Assembly: GCF_031453995.1 (NCBI RefSeq)
Contig: NZ_JAVDPZ010000016.1
Coordinates: forward strand, 20,659 to 84,658
Source: Nitrobacter vulgaris
GTDB taxonomy: Bacteria > Pseudomonadota > Alphaproteobacteria > Rhizobiales > Xanthobacteraceae
Direction: 5' to 3'
Length of the DNA: 64,000 nucleotides
The notes under the pieces were generated by a model that saw only the letters and a program-made list of their open reading frames with translations, was not told the origin of the DNA and searched no databases. Of the stretch, positions 46,368-55,060 are shown one piece after another (position 1 is the first letter of the stretch; each line of letters opens with the position of its first letter). A program made the position numbers and the translations under genes.

Positions 46368-47014
46368 TTATCTTCTTCGCTTTGCCGTTCCCGGCACACC
46401 TTAGCTATTTATCCGCTGAACGGTTGGTCGCGCGTAGCGAGTCGCGTCTCTGAAGCAACCCCTCGCGTGCAATAAATAGCTGTCTTGTGAACAGCGGGCG
46501 AAATTCGTCGGTGGGACGACATCAGAGACTTTTTCCGTTTCGGAATCCGTGAACACTCACCGATACTTGAAGTCATCCAAGGCGCGATTCGACCCTTGGT
46601 TTTCCCTTCTTTCCACCATATTTAGTATTTGATTCAAGAATCTGCACTAGTCCTTGACGTGCGCAAGGGAGTCGTCCTAGCTTAGATTTCGGTTGGCGCG
46701 AGTATGTTTCGGGTTCCGCCGGTCGCTCCTGAAAGGTTCCAGAATGGGCACTTCGTCCGCCGGTTTGGGCAGCGGAGCGCGGACGTGTCTGCTCTGAGCC
46801 GAGGTGTCAGGAACACCAAAAACCAGATCGAAACTGGCGCAAATGGGGATGTGAGGCGTTGAGTCCGAGATAGCCACGGGCCGCAGGTCCTCTGGTTGGA
46901 ATCGGACTTCCAAACAGGGCCGGAACCACTGGCCGAACTGCGGGCGCAAGAGTCCGCGAATGGAAACCGCCAACGCCGCCGAAGCGGTGACGGACAGTTA
47001 CGGGGCACGAAACA
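46368..47014. other. Long leader/intergenic region before nrdJ
   Basis: About 650 bases without a convincing gene. It contains a 10-bp inverted repeat, AGCTATTTAT (46403) and ATAAATAGCT (46472), 59 bases apart, and a possible promoter element TTGAC at about 46654. I looked for B12-box-like sequence of a cobalamin riboswitch, relevant to a B12-dependent enzyme, and did not find one. Confidence 0.45.
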
Positions 47015-50000
47015 ATGCGATTCGAACGGCGCTATACCAGGGACGGTCAATCACCCTATGCCGGGATCGATTTCCGGCTGACCACGAGCGAGATCCGTAA
47101 TCCGGATGGCTCCGTGGTGTTTCGCCTCGAGAATGTGGAGGTGCCGGAACCGTGGTCGCAGGTCGCTTCCGATGTGCTGGCGCAGAAATATTTCAGGAAA
47201 GCCGGCGTCGCGGCGCGCCTCAAGAAGGTCGAGGAGGAAACGGTCCCTTCATGGCTGTGGCGTTCGGTCCCTGATACCGACGCGCTCGCCGCCCTCCCCG
47301 AGAATGAACGCATCGTCGGTGAAACCTCGGCCAAGCAGGTGTTCGATCGGCTCAGTGGATGTTGGACCTATTGGGGCTGGAAGGGCGGTTACTTCACCTC
47401 TGAAGAAGATGCGCGTGCCTTCAACGACGAACTGCGCTACATGCTGGCGCGCCAGATGGTGGCGCCGAACTCGCCGCAGTGGTTCAACACCGGCCTGCAC
47501 TGGGCGTATGGCATCGACGGCCCCGGCCAGGGCCACTACTATGTCGACTTCAAGACCGGCAAGCTGACCAAGTCGAAGTCGTCATACGAGCACCCGCAGC
47601 CGCATGCCTGCTTCATCCAGGGCATCGAGGATGACCTCGTCAACGAAGGCGGCATTATGGACCTGTGGGTGCGCGAGGCGCGCCTGTTCAAATACGGCTC
47701 CGGCACCGGCTCCAACTTCTCGCGCCTGCGCGGCGAAGGCGAACGTCTCTCGGGCGGCGGCCGTTCCAGCGGCCTGATGAGTTTCCTCAAGATCGGCGAC
47801 CGCGCCGCGGGCGCCATCAAGAGCGGCGGCACCACGCGCCGCGCCGCCAAGATGGTGGTGGTCGACGCCGATCATCCGGACATCGAGCAGTATATCGATT
47901 GGAAGGTGAAAGAGGAGCAGAAGGTCGCCGCTCTCGTCACCGGCTCCAGGATCAACCAGAAGCACCTCAAGGCGGTGATGCGCGCCTGCGTCAACTGCGA
48001 GGGCTCGGGTGACGATTGCTTCGTGCCGGAGAAGAACCCGGCGCTGCGCCGTGAGATCAAGCTCGCCCGCCGCGCGTTGGTCCCTGACAATTACATCAAG
48101 CGCGTCATTCAGTTCGCGCGACAAGGCTACAAGGAGATCGACTTCCCGGTCTTTGACACCGACTGGGATTCGGAGGCTTATCTCACCGTCTCCGGCCAGA
48201 ATTCCAACAACTCGGTGTCGCTGAAGGACAACTTCCTGCGCGCGGTCGAGACCGACGGCGACTGGAATCTGATCGGCCGCACCACCGGAAAAGTGACGAA
48301 GACGCTGAAGGCGCGCGACCTCTGGGAGAAGATCGGCTTCGCCGCATGGGCCTCGGCCGATCCCGGCCTGCACTTCAACACCACGATGAACGACTGGCAC
48401 ACCTGCAAGGCATCCGGCGATATCCGTGCATCGAATCCGTGCTCGGAATACATGTTTCTCGACGATACCGCCTGCAACCTCGCCTCCGCCAACCTGATGA
48501 CGTTCCACGACACCGCCTCGAAGCAGTTCGACGTCGATGCCTATGAGCACACCGTTCGTCTCTGGACTGTCGTGCTGGAAATCTCGGTGCTGATGGCGCA
48601 GTTCCCGTCCAAGGCGATCGCGGAGCTGTCTTACGAATTCCGCACGCTGGGTCTCGGCTTCGCCAACATCGGCGGCCTCCTGATGACCATGGGCCTGTCC
48701 TATGACTCGAAGGAAGGCCGCGCGCTGTGCGGCGCGCTGACCGCGATCATGACCGGCATCGCCTACAAGACCTCCGCCGAGATGGCCGGCGAGCTCGGCG
48801 TCTTTCCCGGCCACAAGAAGAACGCCGGCCACATGCTGCGCGTCATCCGTAATCACCGCCGCGCCGCGCACGGTCAATCCAACGGCTATGAAGCGCTCGC
48901 GGTGAATCCGGTGCCGCTCGACCATGCCTCCTGCCCGCAAGCGAACCTGATCGCCCACGCGACCAGGGCGTGGGACGATGCGCTCGCGCTCGGCGAGCAG
49001 CACGGTTACCGCAACGCGCAAGTCACCGTGGTGGCGCCGACCGGCACGATCGGTCTGGTCATGGACTGCGATACCACCGGTATCGAGCCCGACTTCGCGC
49101 TGGTGAAATTCAAGAAGCTTGCCGGCGGCGGCTACTGGAAGATCATCAACCGCGCTGTGCCGGAGGCGCTGCGCGCGCTCGGCTATCGCGAGAGCGAGAT
49201 CGCCGAGATCGAGGCCTATGCGGTTGGTCACGGCTCGCTGTCCAACGCGCCGGGCATCAACGTTTCCACCCTGAAGGCCAAGGGTTTCACCGACGAGGCC
49301 ATTGCGAAAGTGGAGAAGGCGCTGCCGACCGCGTTCGACATCAAATTCGCCTTTAATAAATGGACGTTTGGCGAAGACTTCATCCGTGACACGCTCGGCG
49401 TTGATACCGACGCCCTCGCCTCGCCGACCTACGACCTGCTCACGGCGATCGGTTTCAGCAGGCGCGAAATTGAAGCCGCCAACGTGCACATCTGCGGCGC
49501 GATGACGGTGGAAGGCGCGCCGCACCTCAGGGCCGAACACTATCCGGTGTTCGACTGCGCCAACCCCTGCGGCAAGATCGGCAAGCGCTATCTCTCGGTC
49601 GAAAGCCACATCCGCATGATGGCGGCCTCGCAACCGTTCATCTCGGGCGCGATCTCGAAAACCATCAACATGCCGAACGACGCCACGGTAGAGGACTGCA
49701 AATCGGCCTACCTGCTCTCGTGGAAGCTCGCGCTGAAGGCCAATGCGCTCTATCGCGACGGATCGAAACTGTCCCAGCCGCTCAACTCGCAGCTCATCGC
49801 CGATGACGACGGTGACGACGACGCGATCGAGGCGCTGATGGACAAGCCGATGGCCGCGCGCGCCACGCAGGTGGCGGAGAAGGTCGTCGAGAAATTGGTG
49901 GAGCGCATCGTCGTACTGCGCGAGCGCGAGAAGATGCCGGACCGCCGCAAGGGCTACACCCAGAAGGCTGTCGTCGGCGGGCATAAGGTCTATTTGCGCA

Positions 50001-50758
50001 CCGGCGAATATGACGACGGCCGCCTGGGCGAAATCTTCATCGACATGCACAAGGAAGGTGCGGCCCTACGCTCCTTCATCAATAACTTCGCCATCGCGGT
50101 TTCGCTCGGCCTGCAATACGGCGTTCCGCTGGAGGAATATGTCGACGCCTTCACTTTCACTCGCTTCGAGCCGGCGGGACCAGTGCAGGGCAACGACTCG
50201 ATCAAGTACGCGACCTCGATCCTCGACTACGTGTTCCGCGAACTCGCGGTCAGCTACATGAGCCGCTACGACCTCGCCCACGTCGATCCGTCGGAGACCG
50301 GCTTTGACGCACTCGGCAAGGGTGTGGCCGAAGGCAAGACGCCGGAAGGCCAGCATGCCACCCGCTACGTGTCGAAGGGCCTGACGCGCTCGCGCACCGA
50401 CAATCTTGTCGTCATGCGCGGGGGTTCACCCTCTTCCCTTGCGGGAGAGAGTCGGAGCGGAGGGGCCAACGTCACCGCCCTCTCCTCCTCGCGCGTGGGC
50501 GACACGCTCGAAGGCGCAACCGCGCTGAAGCAGGAGACTGAGCACGACCTCTCGCCGACCGAGCGGCTGGAACAGCAGCAAAGAAGCAAGGCCGCTGCCG
50601 CGCATGCAACCGCACCGACCAAGGCCGAACGCCGCGCCGAAGCGAAAGCAAGAGGTTATGAGGGCGAGATGTGCTCCGAGTGCGGCAACTTCACCTTGGT
50701 GCGCAACGGCACCTGCATGAAGTGCGATACGTGTGGCTCAACGACGGGGTGTTCGTAA
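47015..50758 (+). CDS. nrdJ: Vitamin B12-dependent ribonucleoside-diphosphate reductase, class II
   Basis: A 1247-residue enzyme that makes deoxyribonucleotides using adenosylcobalamin, working with or without oxygen. Visible elements include PNSPQWFNTGLHWAYG, the active-site cysteine region CSEYMFLDDTACNLASANLM and GTIGLVMDCDTTGIEPD. A C-terminal zinc-ribbon-like tail has paired cysteines (MCSECGNF, CMKCDTCGSTTGCS). Residues near 1137-1165 (GGSPSSLAGESRSGGANV) look like a translated repeat insertion. It is preceded by a long leader and followed by a terminator. No nrdAB is seen in the window. Confidence 0.96.
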   Translation: MRFERRYTRDGQSPYAGIDFRLTTSEIRNPDGSVVFRLENVEVPEPWSQVASDVLAQKYFRKAGVAARLKKVEEETVPSWLWRSVPDTDALAALPENERIVGETSAKQVFDRLSGCWTYWGWKGGYFTSEEDARAFNDELRYMLARQMVAPNSPQWFNTGLHWAYGIDGPGQGHYYVDFKTGKLTKSKSSYEHPQPHACFIQGIEDDLVNEGGIMDLWVREARLFKYGSGTGSNFSRLRGEGERLSGGGRSSGLMSFLKIGDRAAGAIKSGGTTRRAAKMVVVDADHPDIEQYIDWKVKEEQKVAALVTGSRINQKHLKAVMRACVNCEGSGDDCFVPEKNPALRREIKLARRALVPDNYIKRVIQFARQGYKEIDFPVFDTDWDSEAYLTVSGQNSNNSVSLKDNFLRAVETDGDWNLIGRTTGKVTKTLKARDLWEKIGFAAWASADPGLHFNTTMNDWHTCKASGDIRASNPCSEYMFLDDTACNLASANLMTFHDTASKQFDVDAYEHTVRLWTVVLEISVLMAQFPSKAIAELSYEFRTLGLGFANIGGLLMTMGLSYDSKEGRALCGALTAIMTGIAYKTSAEMAGELGVFPGHKKNAGHMLRVIRNHRRAAHGQSNGYEALAVNPVPLDHASCPQANLIAHATRAWDDALALGEQHGYRNAQVTVVAPTGTIGLVMDCDTTGIEPDFALVKFKKLAGGGYWKIINRAVPEALRALGYRESEIAEIEAYAVGHGSLSNAPGINVSTLKAKGFTDEAIAKVEKALPTAFDIKFAFNKWTFGEDFIRDTLGVDTDALASPTYDLLTAIGFSRREIEAANVHICGAMTVEGAPHLRAEHYPVFDCANPCGKIGKRYLSVESHIRMMAASQPFISGAISKTINMPNDATVEDCKSAYLLSWKLALKANALYRDGSKLSQPLNSQLIADDDGDDDAIEALMDKPMAARATQVAEKVVEKLVERIVVLREREKMPDRRKGYTQKAVVGGHKVYLRTGEYDDGRLGEIFIDMHKEGAALRSFINNFAIAVSLGLQYGVPLEEYVDAFTFTRFEPAGPVQGNDSIKYATSILDYVFRELAVSYMSRYDLAHVDPSETGFDALGKGVAEGKTPEGQHATRYVSKGLTRSRTDNLVVMRGGSPSSLAGESRSGGANVTALSSSRVGDTLEGATALKQETEHDLSPTERLEQQQRSKAAAAHATAPTKAERRAEAKARGYEGEMCSECGNFTLVRNGTCMKCDTCGSTTGCS
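50424..50505 (+). repeat. Repeat insertion translated inside nrdJ
   Basis: GGTTCACCCTCTTCCCTTGC followed by GGGAGAGAGTCGG, and later CCGCCCTCTCCTCCTC, resembles the dispersed CCCTCTCCC...GGGAGAGGG palindrome of the Bradyrhizobium group. It encodes SPSSLAGESRSG in a linker between the catalytic core and the zinc tail, comparable to SPLAGEG in uvrA. Confidence 0.6.
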
Positions 50759-50792
50759 ATTTCAGAATTTAATATCTGGGTGAGCAACAGAA

Positions 50793-50825
50793 AAAGAGGC
50801 AGCTAGAATCTGCCTCTTTTTTTCT
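50793..50825 (+). terminator. Intrinsic terminator after nrdJ
   Basis: AAAGAGGCA / TGCCTCTTT pair around a 9-base loop, followed by TTTTCTAG. Confidence 0.85.
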
Positions 50826-50937
50826 AGTCTAAATAATCATGTTATGACAACCTAAGCGTGTAGCAGCGGGGGCGGGACTACATGGCTGAAAATAAAAGCC
50901 TATCACTCTACTACACAGGCATGCACATCCTGGAACG

Positions 50938-51720
50938 ATGGAGGCGAAAGAGCTTATTCAAGTTCTAAGCGCCTTCACACGAATAACAACCAAAGCGAAT
51001 CGCGCTTACCACGGTTCAATCAAAAAAGCCTCTGTTCGTATTGAACGAGTTCAACCCGGCTCCATTGATCTTCAGTGGATATGCGAGGTCGCCGCAACTG
51101 CTCAAACGGCCTTCGCAGCTCTGCCCGCCCTATCCTTTGGGATCAAGGATGTTACGGGCCTTATCAAAGCGTGGCTCGATCTTCTGAAGTTCCTCAAGGG
51201 GCAGCCGCCGCAAAAAGTCCAAAATGTCACGAATGGAAACGCTCTTCAAATTGAAAACGTGACTGGGCAAAGCACCATAATAAACGGGAATGTCTACAAC
51301 ACATTTATTCTGAACGGGATTGGCGGCGATGCTGAAAAGCTCGAACTACCGATTCGACATGGCGCAAAAAAACTCGAATTGAAACAGGGTAGGCGAAAAA
51401 TCGGCTCTTATGACGCGGCCGACTTATCAAACTTCCGAGCAATCAAACCCAAAGACAAACCGCTTGAGAGCGAAATCGAGGTAATACTTGAAGTTGTTGC
51501 TCCTGTCTTGGAAGGACAGGGCATGTGGCGGTTCAAATATGGTCGCATGTCTATAACGGCCAAATTGGTCGACGAGGACTACAAGCAACGTGTCTTAGTT
51601 GGCACGGAGAGCTTTAGTCATGGCGACCGATTACAGGCCAAGCTCAAAACTGTTCAAGAAAACCTTGGAGATAAAATTACAACAAAGCACTTCATCACTA
51701 AAGTTATCGAGCGCGTATAG
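50938..51720 (+). CDS. Unknown accessory protein, probably with frameshifted N-terminus
   Basis: A 260-residue protein. An N-terminal alpha/beta domain (RIERVQPGSIDLQWICEV) leads to a hydrophobic amphipathic helix (TGLIKAWLDLLKFLKG), an Asn/Val-rich strand segment (ENVTGQSTIINGNVYNTFIL) and a soluble C-terminal domain. This layout resembles widespread hypothetical proteins of accessory regions (DUF7946-like), which is inference. Upstream, ATG 50882 opens a frame encoding AENKSLSLYYTG that fits such an N-terminus but is out of phase by one base. Codon use is AT-richer than neighbours, suggesting transfer. It is paired with the next gene, 9 bases away. Confidence 0.65.
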   Translation: MEAKELIQVLSAFTRITTKANRAYHGSIKKASVRIERVQPGSIDLQWICEVAATAQTAFAALPALSFGIKDVTGLIKAWLDLLKFLKGQPPQKVQNVTNGNALQIENVTGQSTIINGNVYNTFILNGIGGDAEKLELPIRHGAKKLELKQGRRKIGSYDAADLSNFRAIKPKDKPLESEIEVILEVVAPVLEGQGMWRFKYGRMSITAKLVDEDYKQRVLVGTESFSHGDRLQAKLKTVQENLGDKITTKHFITKVIERV

Positions 51721-51729
51721 TTAACCCCT

Positions 51730-52263
51730 ATGCATTCAACCGGCGACGTTCGTAACTTCTTTGCTTGGAGCGGTTGGCTTGATCATATGGTGCTTCGGCC
51801 ATTAAGTCATATCGCTGGAAATTGGGAAGTGCGTTGGAACCACGATGAAAAGCGATATCAACCCGAGCCGGATAGTTTTGCCGAAGACCTCAATGAAGTA
51901 ATCGATCTTATTGCGATCTGTCCTAGACCCCTGAAATATCATGAACATGAAGATGTGCTCGCCGAACGTGTCGTGCGGGAACTGAAATGGCCTATTCAAA
52001 AAAGAGGAGGACGTTGGATCGGAGGAGACTATCCCACAATCCTTGAGCAAGGATCATTTGACGATTTAGATCAGAGAAACCTGATAGCTGCCGCAGCTGG
52101 TCGTGTACATGCTGCATTGGACCGCGAGCAAAGACATTTTGATGAGATGGAGGAAGGCCATCTCTATATTTTGGCAGCCCTAATTTCCATTATAATCTAT
52201 CACCGCGATTGTAATGGAGCATCAAAGCTATTTGCAGAGAACGATGAGAACGACATGGCTTGA
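51730..52263 (+). CDS. Unknown protein, second gene of the AT-rich cassette
   Basis: A 177-residue, acidic, probably cytoplasmic protein starting 9 bases after the previous stop. It has a tryptophan-rich N-terminus (FFAWSGWLDHMVLRPLSHIA), a central LNEVIDLIAICPRPLKYHEH and a C-terminal helix ILAALISIIIYHRDCNGAS that is hydrophobic but short. No family is recognised. AT-rich like its partner, it is probably co-transferred and co-transcribed. Confidence 0.6.
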   Translation: MHSTGDVRNFFAWSGWLDHMVLRPLSHIAGNWEVRWNHDEKRYQPEPDSFAEDLNEVIDLIAICPRPLKYHEHEDVLAERVVRELKWPIQKRGGRWIGGDYPTILEQGSFDDLDQRNLIAAAAGRVHAALDREQRHFDEMEEGHLYILAALISIIIYHRDCNGASKLFAENDENDMA

Positions 52264-52423
52264 TGTCCATTACAAGCTTTTGGCTTTTCTACTCTGCCCT
52301 TCCACCGACCGTATGCGTCGGATCAGCAAGACTGCTCCATGATCGTTTAGCCCGTAGGGCGGATTAGCGCAGGGTAATCCGTCGCGCTTCCTCCCTCGAC
52401 GAGCAGAATACCCAGCAGCCTCA

Positions 52424-52579
52424 TCAAATGCCGAGCTGTTTGATAACCACCAGTCCGGCGAAAAAAGCAATCAACAGTACTGCGCCGCCTATCACGTAGA
52501 TGTTCTTGCGGCGGTTGCTCATATTCGGCGCCCCGTTGTATTCTCGCGTCGAGCTGCGCCATTCCCGAAAATCATTCAT
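52424..52579 (-). CDS. Small single-pass membrane protein
   Basis: A 51-residue protein with one predicted helix (IYVIGGAVLLIAFFAGLVVI) after a basic RRKN, suggesting an N-in orientation. A second start at 52522 (MSNRRKNIYVIGG) would give 32 residues and the essential part. No function is recognised. Confidence 0.45.
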   Translation of the reverse strand: MNDFREWRSSTREYNGAPNMSNRRKNIYVIGGAVLLIAFFAGLVVIKQLGI

Positions 52580-52629
52580 TGTTCGTACCTTTGTTGTCTC
52601 GGCCCGTAAGCCCCATGCATCGTCAGCGC

Positions 52630-52735
52630 CTAGAGTCTGTTTCAACTGCGTTGAATCAGACTCTTCGCTTATCTTTTTGTTTGAGCATGATCTTTTCCGA
52701 AAACCGGTTTCCACTTTTCGGGATCATGCTCTAGC
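52630..52735. repeat. Dispersed intergenic repeat of a second family
   Basis: GAGTCTGTTTCAACTGCG then GAATCAGACTC form an inverted repeat. This is followed by GAGCATGATCTTTTCC, AAACCGGTTTCCACTTTTC and GGGATCATGCTC, whose ends (GAGCATGATC / GATCATGCTC) are also inverted. The sequence type is widespread in intergenic regions of Rhizobiales. Confidence 0.7.
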
Positions 52736-52741
52736 GCACAC

Positions 52742-53101
52742 TCACCCGCAGGTCCACACCGGTCCGATCGGCGTCTGCGTCCAGCACGGGCCGATGCTGC
52801 CGCCGTTGTAGCGGCCGCGATAGAATCCGGGCCGGCCGAAATAATACGGTGTGCCATACCAGTAATAGTGTGGCGTTGGCCCGATATACCAATGACGCTG
52901 CTCACGGCGCGCATTGCGTAGCACCGATGCCTCCTGCTTGAACAGCGGAGCCGCGTTGTTCAGCGGCTGATGATACCCCGGCAGAAAGCCGTAGGTGTGC
53001 GGGGGATGCGGGTGTTTTCCCTGTCGGTGCGCCGCCTCCGCGGAAACCCACGGCAGCGGCAGAAGGAGGATGACAATCGATAAACACAGGAGGCGCGACA
53101 T
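52742..53101 (-). CDS. Small secreted Tyr/Pro/Gly-rich protein
   Basis: A 119-residue protein. The start at 53101 gives a signal peptide (MSRLLCLSIVILLLPLPWVS, cleaved near AEAA). The mature part is basic and aromatic-rich (WYIGPTPHYYWYGTPYYFGR), ending in two cysteines (GPCWTQTPIGPVWTCG), like the GCG_CRPN style. Family unknown. Its first 142 bases overlap the extended end of the upstream kinase gene in another frame. Confidence 0.65.
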   Translation of the reverse strand: MSRLLCLSIVILLLPLPWVSAEAAHRQGKHPHPPHTYGFLPGYHQPLNNAAPLFKQEASVLRNARREQRHWYIGPTPHYYWYGTPYYFGRPGFYRGRYNGGSIGPCWTQTPIGPVWTCG

Positions 53102-53967
53102 GAGCCGATCATAAGCATTCGGCGGCGGCGTAACCATTCAAATCCTCGAACGCCGCGCCGCTGCACCCCCTCACCTGCCCGCGTGCTCAAGCGCGCTGCC
53201 CTTGCGGGCTGCGATGCGACCGGTCTTGTTGCTTTTGATTTTATATTGCGATCGTCTTCGGATGCGCGGCGGGTGTGGCCCTTGTCATTCTCTCCCCACA
53301 GCCTGAACCCGCCCTCGAACGCATCGGCATTGTCGCCACGGCGCGATTTCGGCGGCAGCTTGTCGAGATGCGCGACATTGCCGCCGCCGATCAGCACCTC
53401 GTCTGGTTCGAGCGCGGCCGTGAGTTGCATCACGATATCGGTGACGTGCTTGCGCCATTTCTTGTTGCCGCGGCGTTGCCGTCCGGCCTCGCCCGCGTAG
53501 TCCTCGTAGGTCTTTCCTTTGCGATATGGCAGGTGGCCCAATTCCATCGGCTCCAGTTCGCCATCTACAATCATCGCCGAGCCAAGCCCGGTGCCGAGCC
53601 CCAGAAACAGCATCCGCCCGCCGCGATATCCGCCGAGCGCCTGCATCAGCGCGTCGTTGACGACCTTGGCCGGTTTGCCGAACGCCTTTTGAAAGTCGAA
53701 GCCCTTCCACCCCTCGCCGAGATTGAAGGGCTCGCGCAGCGGGCGATTGCCGCAGATCGGGCCGGGATAGCCGATCGAAATGACGTTGTAGGACCAATCC
53801 TTCGTCAGCGCCTTGATCTTGCGCACCATCTGCTTTGCCGTGAGATCGGGGCCAGATTCGAATTCGCGTTTGATGCGGTCCTTGCTGGTCATCATTTTGA
53901 CGTGGGACCCCCCGATGTCGATCGCGAGAATGGCTCGGTTCATCTGGCTGGAGCGTGCTGATTTCAT
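52960..53967 (-). CDS. ppgK: ROK-family polyphosphate glucokinase with abnormal C-terminal extension
   Basis: A 335-residue frame; residues 1-227 match PpgK, a glucokinase that uses polyphosphate or ATP. Motifs: phosphate 1 AIDIGGSHVKMM, GYPGPICGNRPLREPFNLGE, VNDALMQALGGYRGG, and LGLGTGLGSAMIVDGELEP. The core ends GGFRLWGE. The remaining 108 residues are Arg/Ser/Thr-rich, without family character, and run 142 bases into the next gene, so the normal stop seems to be lost. ATG 53967 has a good GAGGA site; 53943 is an alternative. Confidence 0.85.
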   Translation of the reverse strand: MKSARSSQMNRAILAIDIGGSHVKMMTSKDRIKREFESGPDLTAKQMVRKIKALTKDWSYNVISIGYPGPICGNRPLREPFNLGEGWKGFDFQKAFGKPAKVVNDALMQALGGYRGGRMLFLGLGTGLGSAMIVDGELEPMELGHLPYRKGKTYEDYAGEAGRQRRGNKKWRKHVTDIVMQLTAALEPDEVLIGGGNVAHLDKLPPKSRRGDNADAFEGGFRLWGENDKGHTRRASEDDRNIKSKATRPVASQPARAARLSTRAGEGVQRRGVRGFEWLRRRRMLMIGSCRASCVYRLSSSFCRCRGFPRRRRTDRENTRIPRTPTAFCRGIISR

Positions 53968-54139
53968 TGTTCGTCCTCAAAACACCTGATGCACGCCAGC
54001 GTTCCTTCCAGGATGCCGATCAAATGCGACAGAGCTTTCCGGTTGCGTCCACCGCTTGCGGCCGTTCGCATTCGGGCCTAACTAGCTGCGGTATCCTGCC
54101 TTTTTCCTTAGCATACTCGCTCTTCCGGAGTGCCTCTTG

Positions 54140-55012
54140 ATGACCGACGCCCCCTACACGCCGCCCAAAGTCTGGACCTTTGACAAGGAGAATGGCGGCA
54201 GATTCGCGTCCGTCAACCGTCCGACCGCAGGCGCGACTCACGAAAAGGTGCTGCCCGTCGGCAAACACCCCTTTCAACTTTATTCGCGGGGAACGCCGAA
54301 TGGCCAGAAGGTCACGATCATGTTCGAGGAGCTGCTCGCGCGCGGCCATCCCGGCGCGGAATATGACGCGTGGCTGATCCAGATCGACGGTGAGCAGTTC
54401 GGCTCGGGCTTTGTCGAGGTCAATCCGAATTCGAAGATACCGGCCCTGATTGACCGCTCGAGACCCGAGCCGCTCCGCGTGTTCGAGTCCGGCGCGATCC
54501 TCCTACATCTTGCGGAAAAGTTCCGCGATTTCATTCCGAGGGCAACGGCGGCGCGCGCGGAATGCCTGTCCTGGCTATTCTGGCAGATGGGCAGCGCGCC
54601 CTATCTCGGCGGCGGCTTCGGGCATTTCTACAACTATGCGCCGGAGAAAATCGAATACGCCATCAATCGCTTCGCGATGGAAACGAAGCGGCAAATGGAC
54701 GTGCTGGACCGGCGGCTCAAGGACAATGAATATCTTGCCGGTACTGAATATACGATCGCCGACATCGCGGTGTGGCCATGGTATGGCGGCTTGGCCGAGG
54801 GCAGGCTCTACGGCGACAGCGCCACCTTCCTCGACGTCCAAAGCTACAAGAACGTGCAACGCTGGACCGCGCAGATCGCCGCTCGGCCTGCAGTGAAGCG
54901 CGGCCGCATCGTCAACCGCACATCCGGTGATCCCGCAAGCCAGCTTCACGAGCGTCACGACGCCTCCGACTTCGCCACCCGGACGCAAGACAAGCTCGTG
55001 AAGCAGGGTTGA
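54140..55012 (+). CDS. yghU: YghU-like glutathione S-transferase / disulfide-bond oxidoreductase
   Basis: A 290-residue cytosolic Nu-class GST. The thioredoxin-like half contains FQLYSRGTPNGQKVTIMFEE (the TPNGxK loop that binds glutathione) and NPNSKIPAL with FESGAILLHLAEK. The helical half has GGFGHFYNYAPEKIEYAINR and TIADIAVWPWYGG. Nu-class members bind two glutathiones and reduce small disulfides. It is divergent from ppgK. ATG 54140 follows a TTG. Confidence 0.92.
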   Translation: MTDAPYTPPKVWTFDKENGGRFASVNRPTAGATHEKVLPVGKHPFQLYSRGTPNGQKVTIMFEELLARGHPGAEYDAWLIQIDGEQFGSGFVEVNPNSKIPALIDRSRPEPLRVFESGAILLHLAEKFRDFIPRATAARAECLSWLFWQMGSAPYLGGGFGHFYNYAPEKIEYAINRFAMETKRQMDVLDRRLKDNEYLAGTEYTIADIAVWPWYGGLAEGRLYGDSATFLDVQSYKNVQRWTAQIAARPAVKRGRIVNRTSGDPASQLHERHDASDFATRTQDKLVKQG

Positions 55013-55060
55013 CGCCCTGCCCTCCTCATTTACAGCCAATCCGAGCTGGAGGCTCCTTCA

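Noticed and set aside
46361..47014. Cobalamin riboswitch before nrdJ
   Set aside because: I searched for B12-box-like sequence and found none convincing.
46677..47050. Minus-strand frames upstream of nrdJ (about 98 and 122 codons)
   Set aside because: Two overlapping frames with no family features, signal or ribosome-binding site.
47582..50050. Minus-strand frame of 822 codons opposite nrdJ
   Set aside because: Very long, but it is a GC-rich third-position artefact; nrdJ is certain on the + strand.
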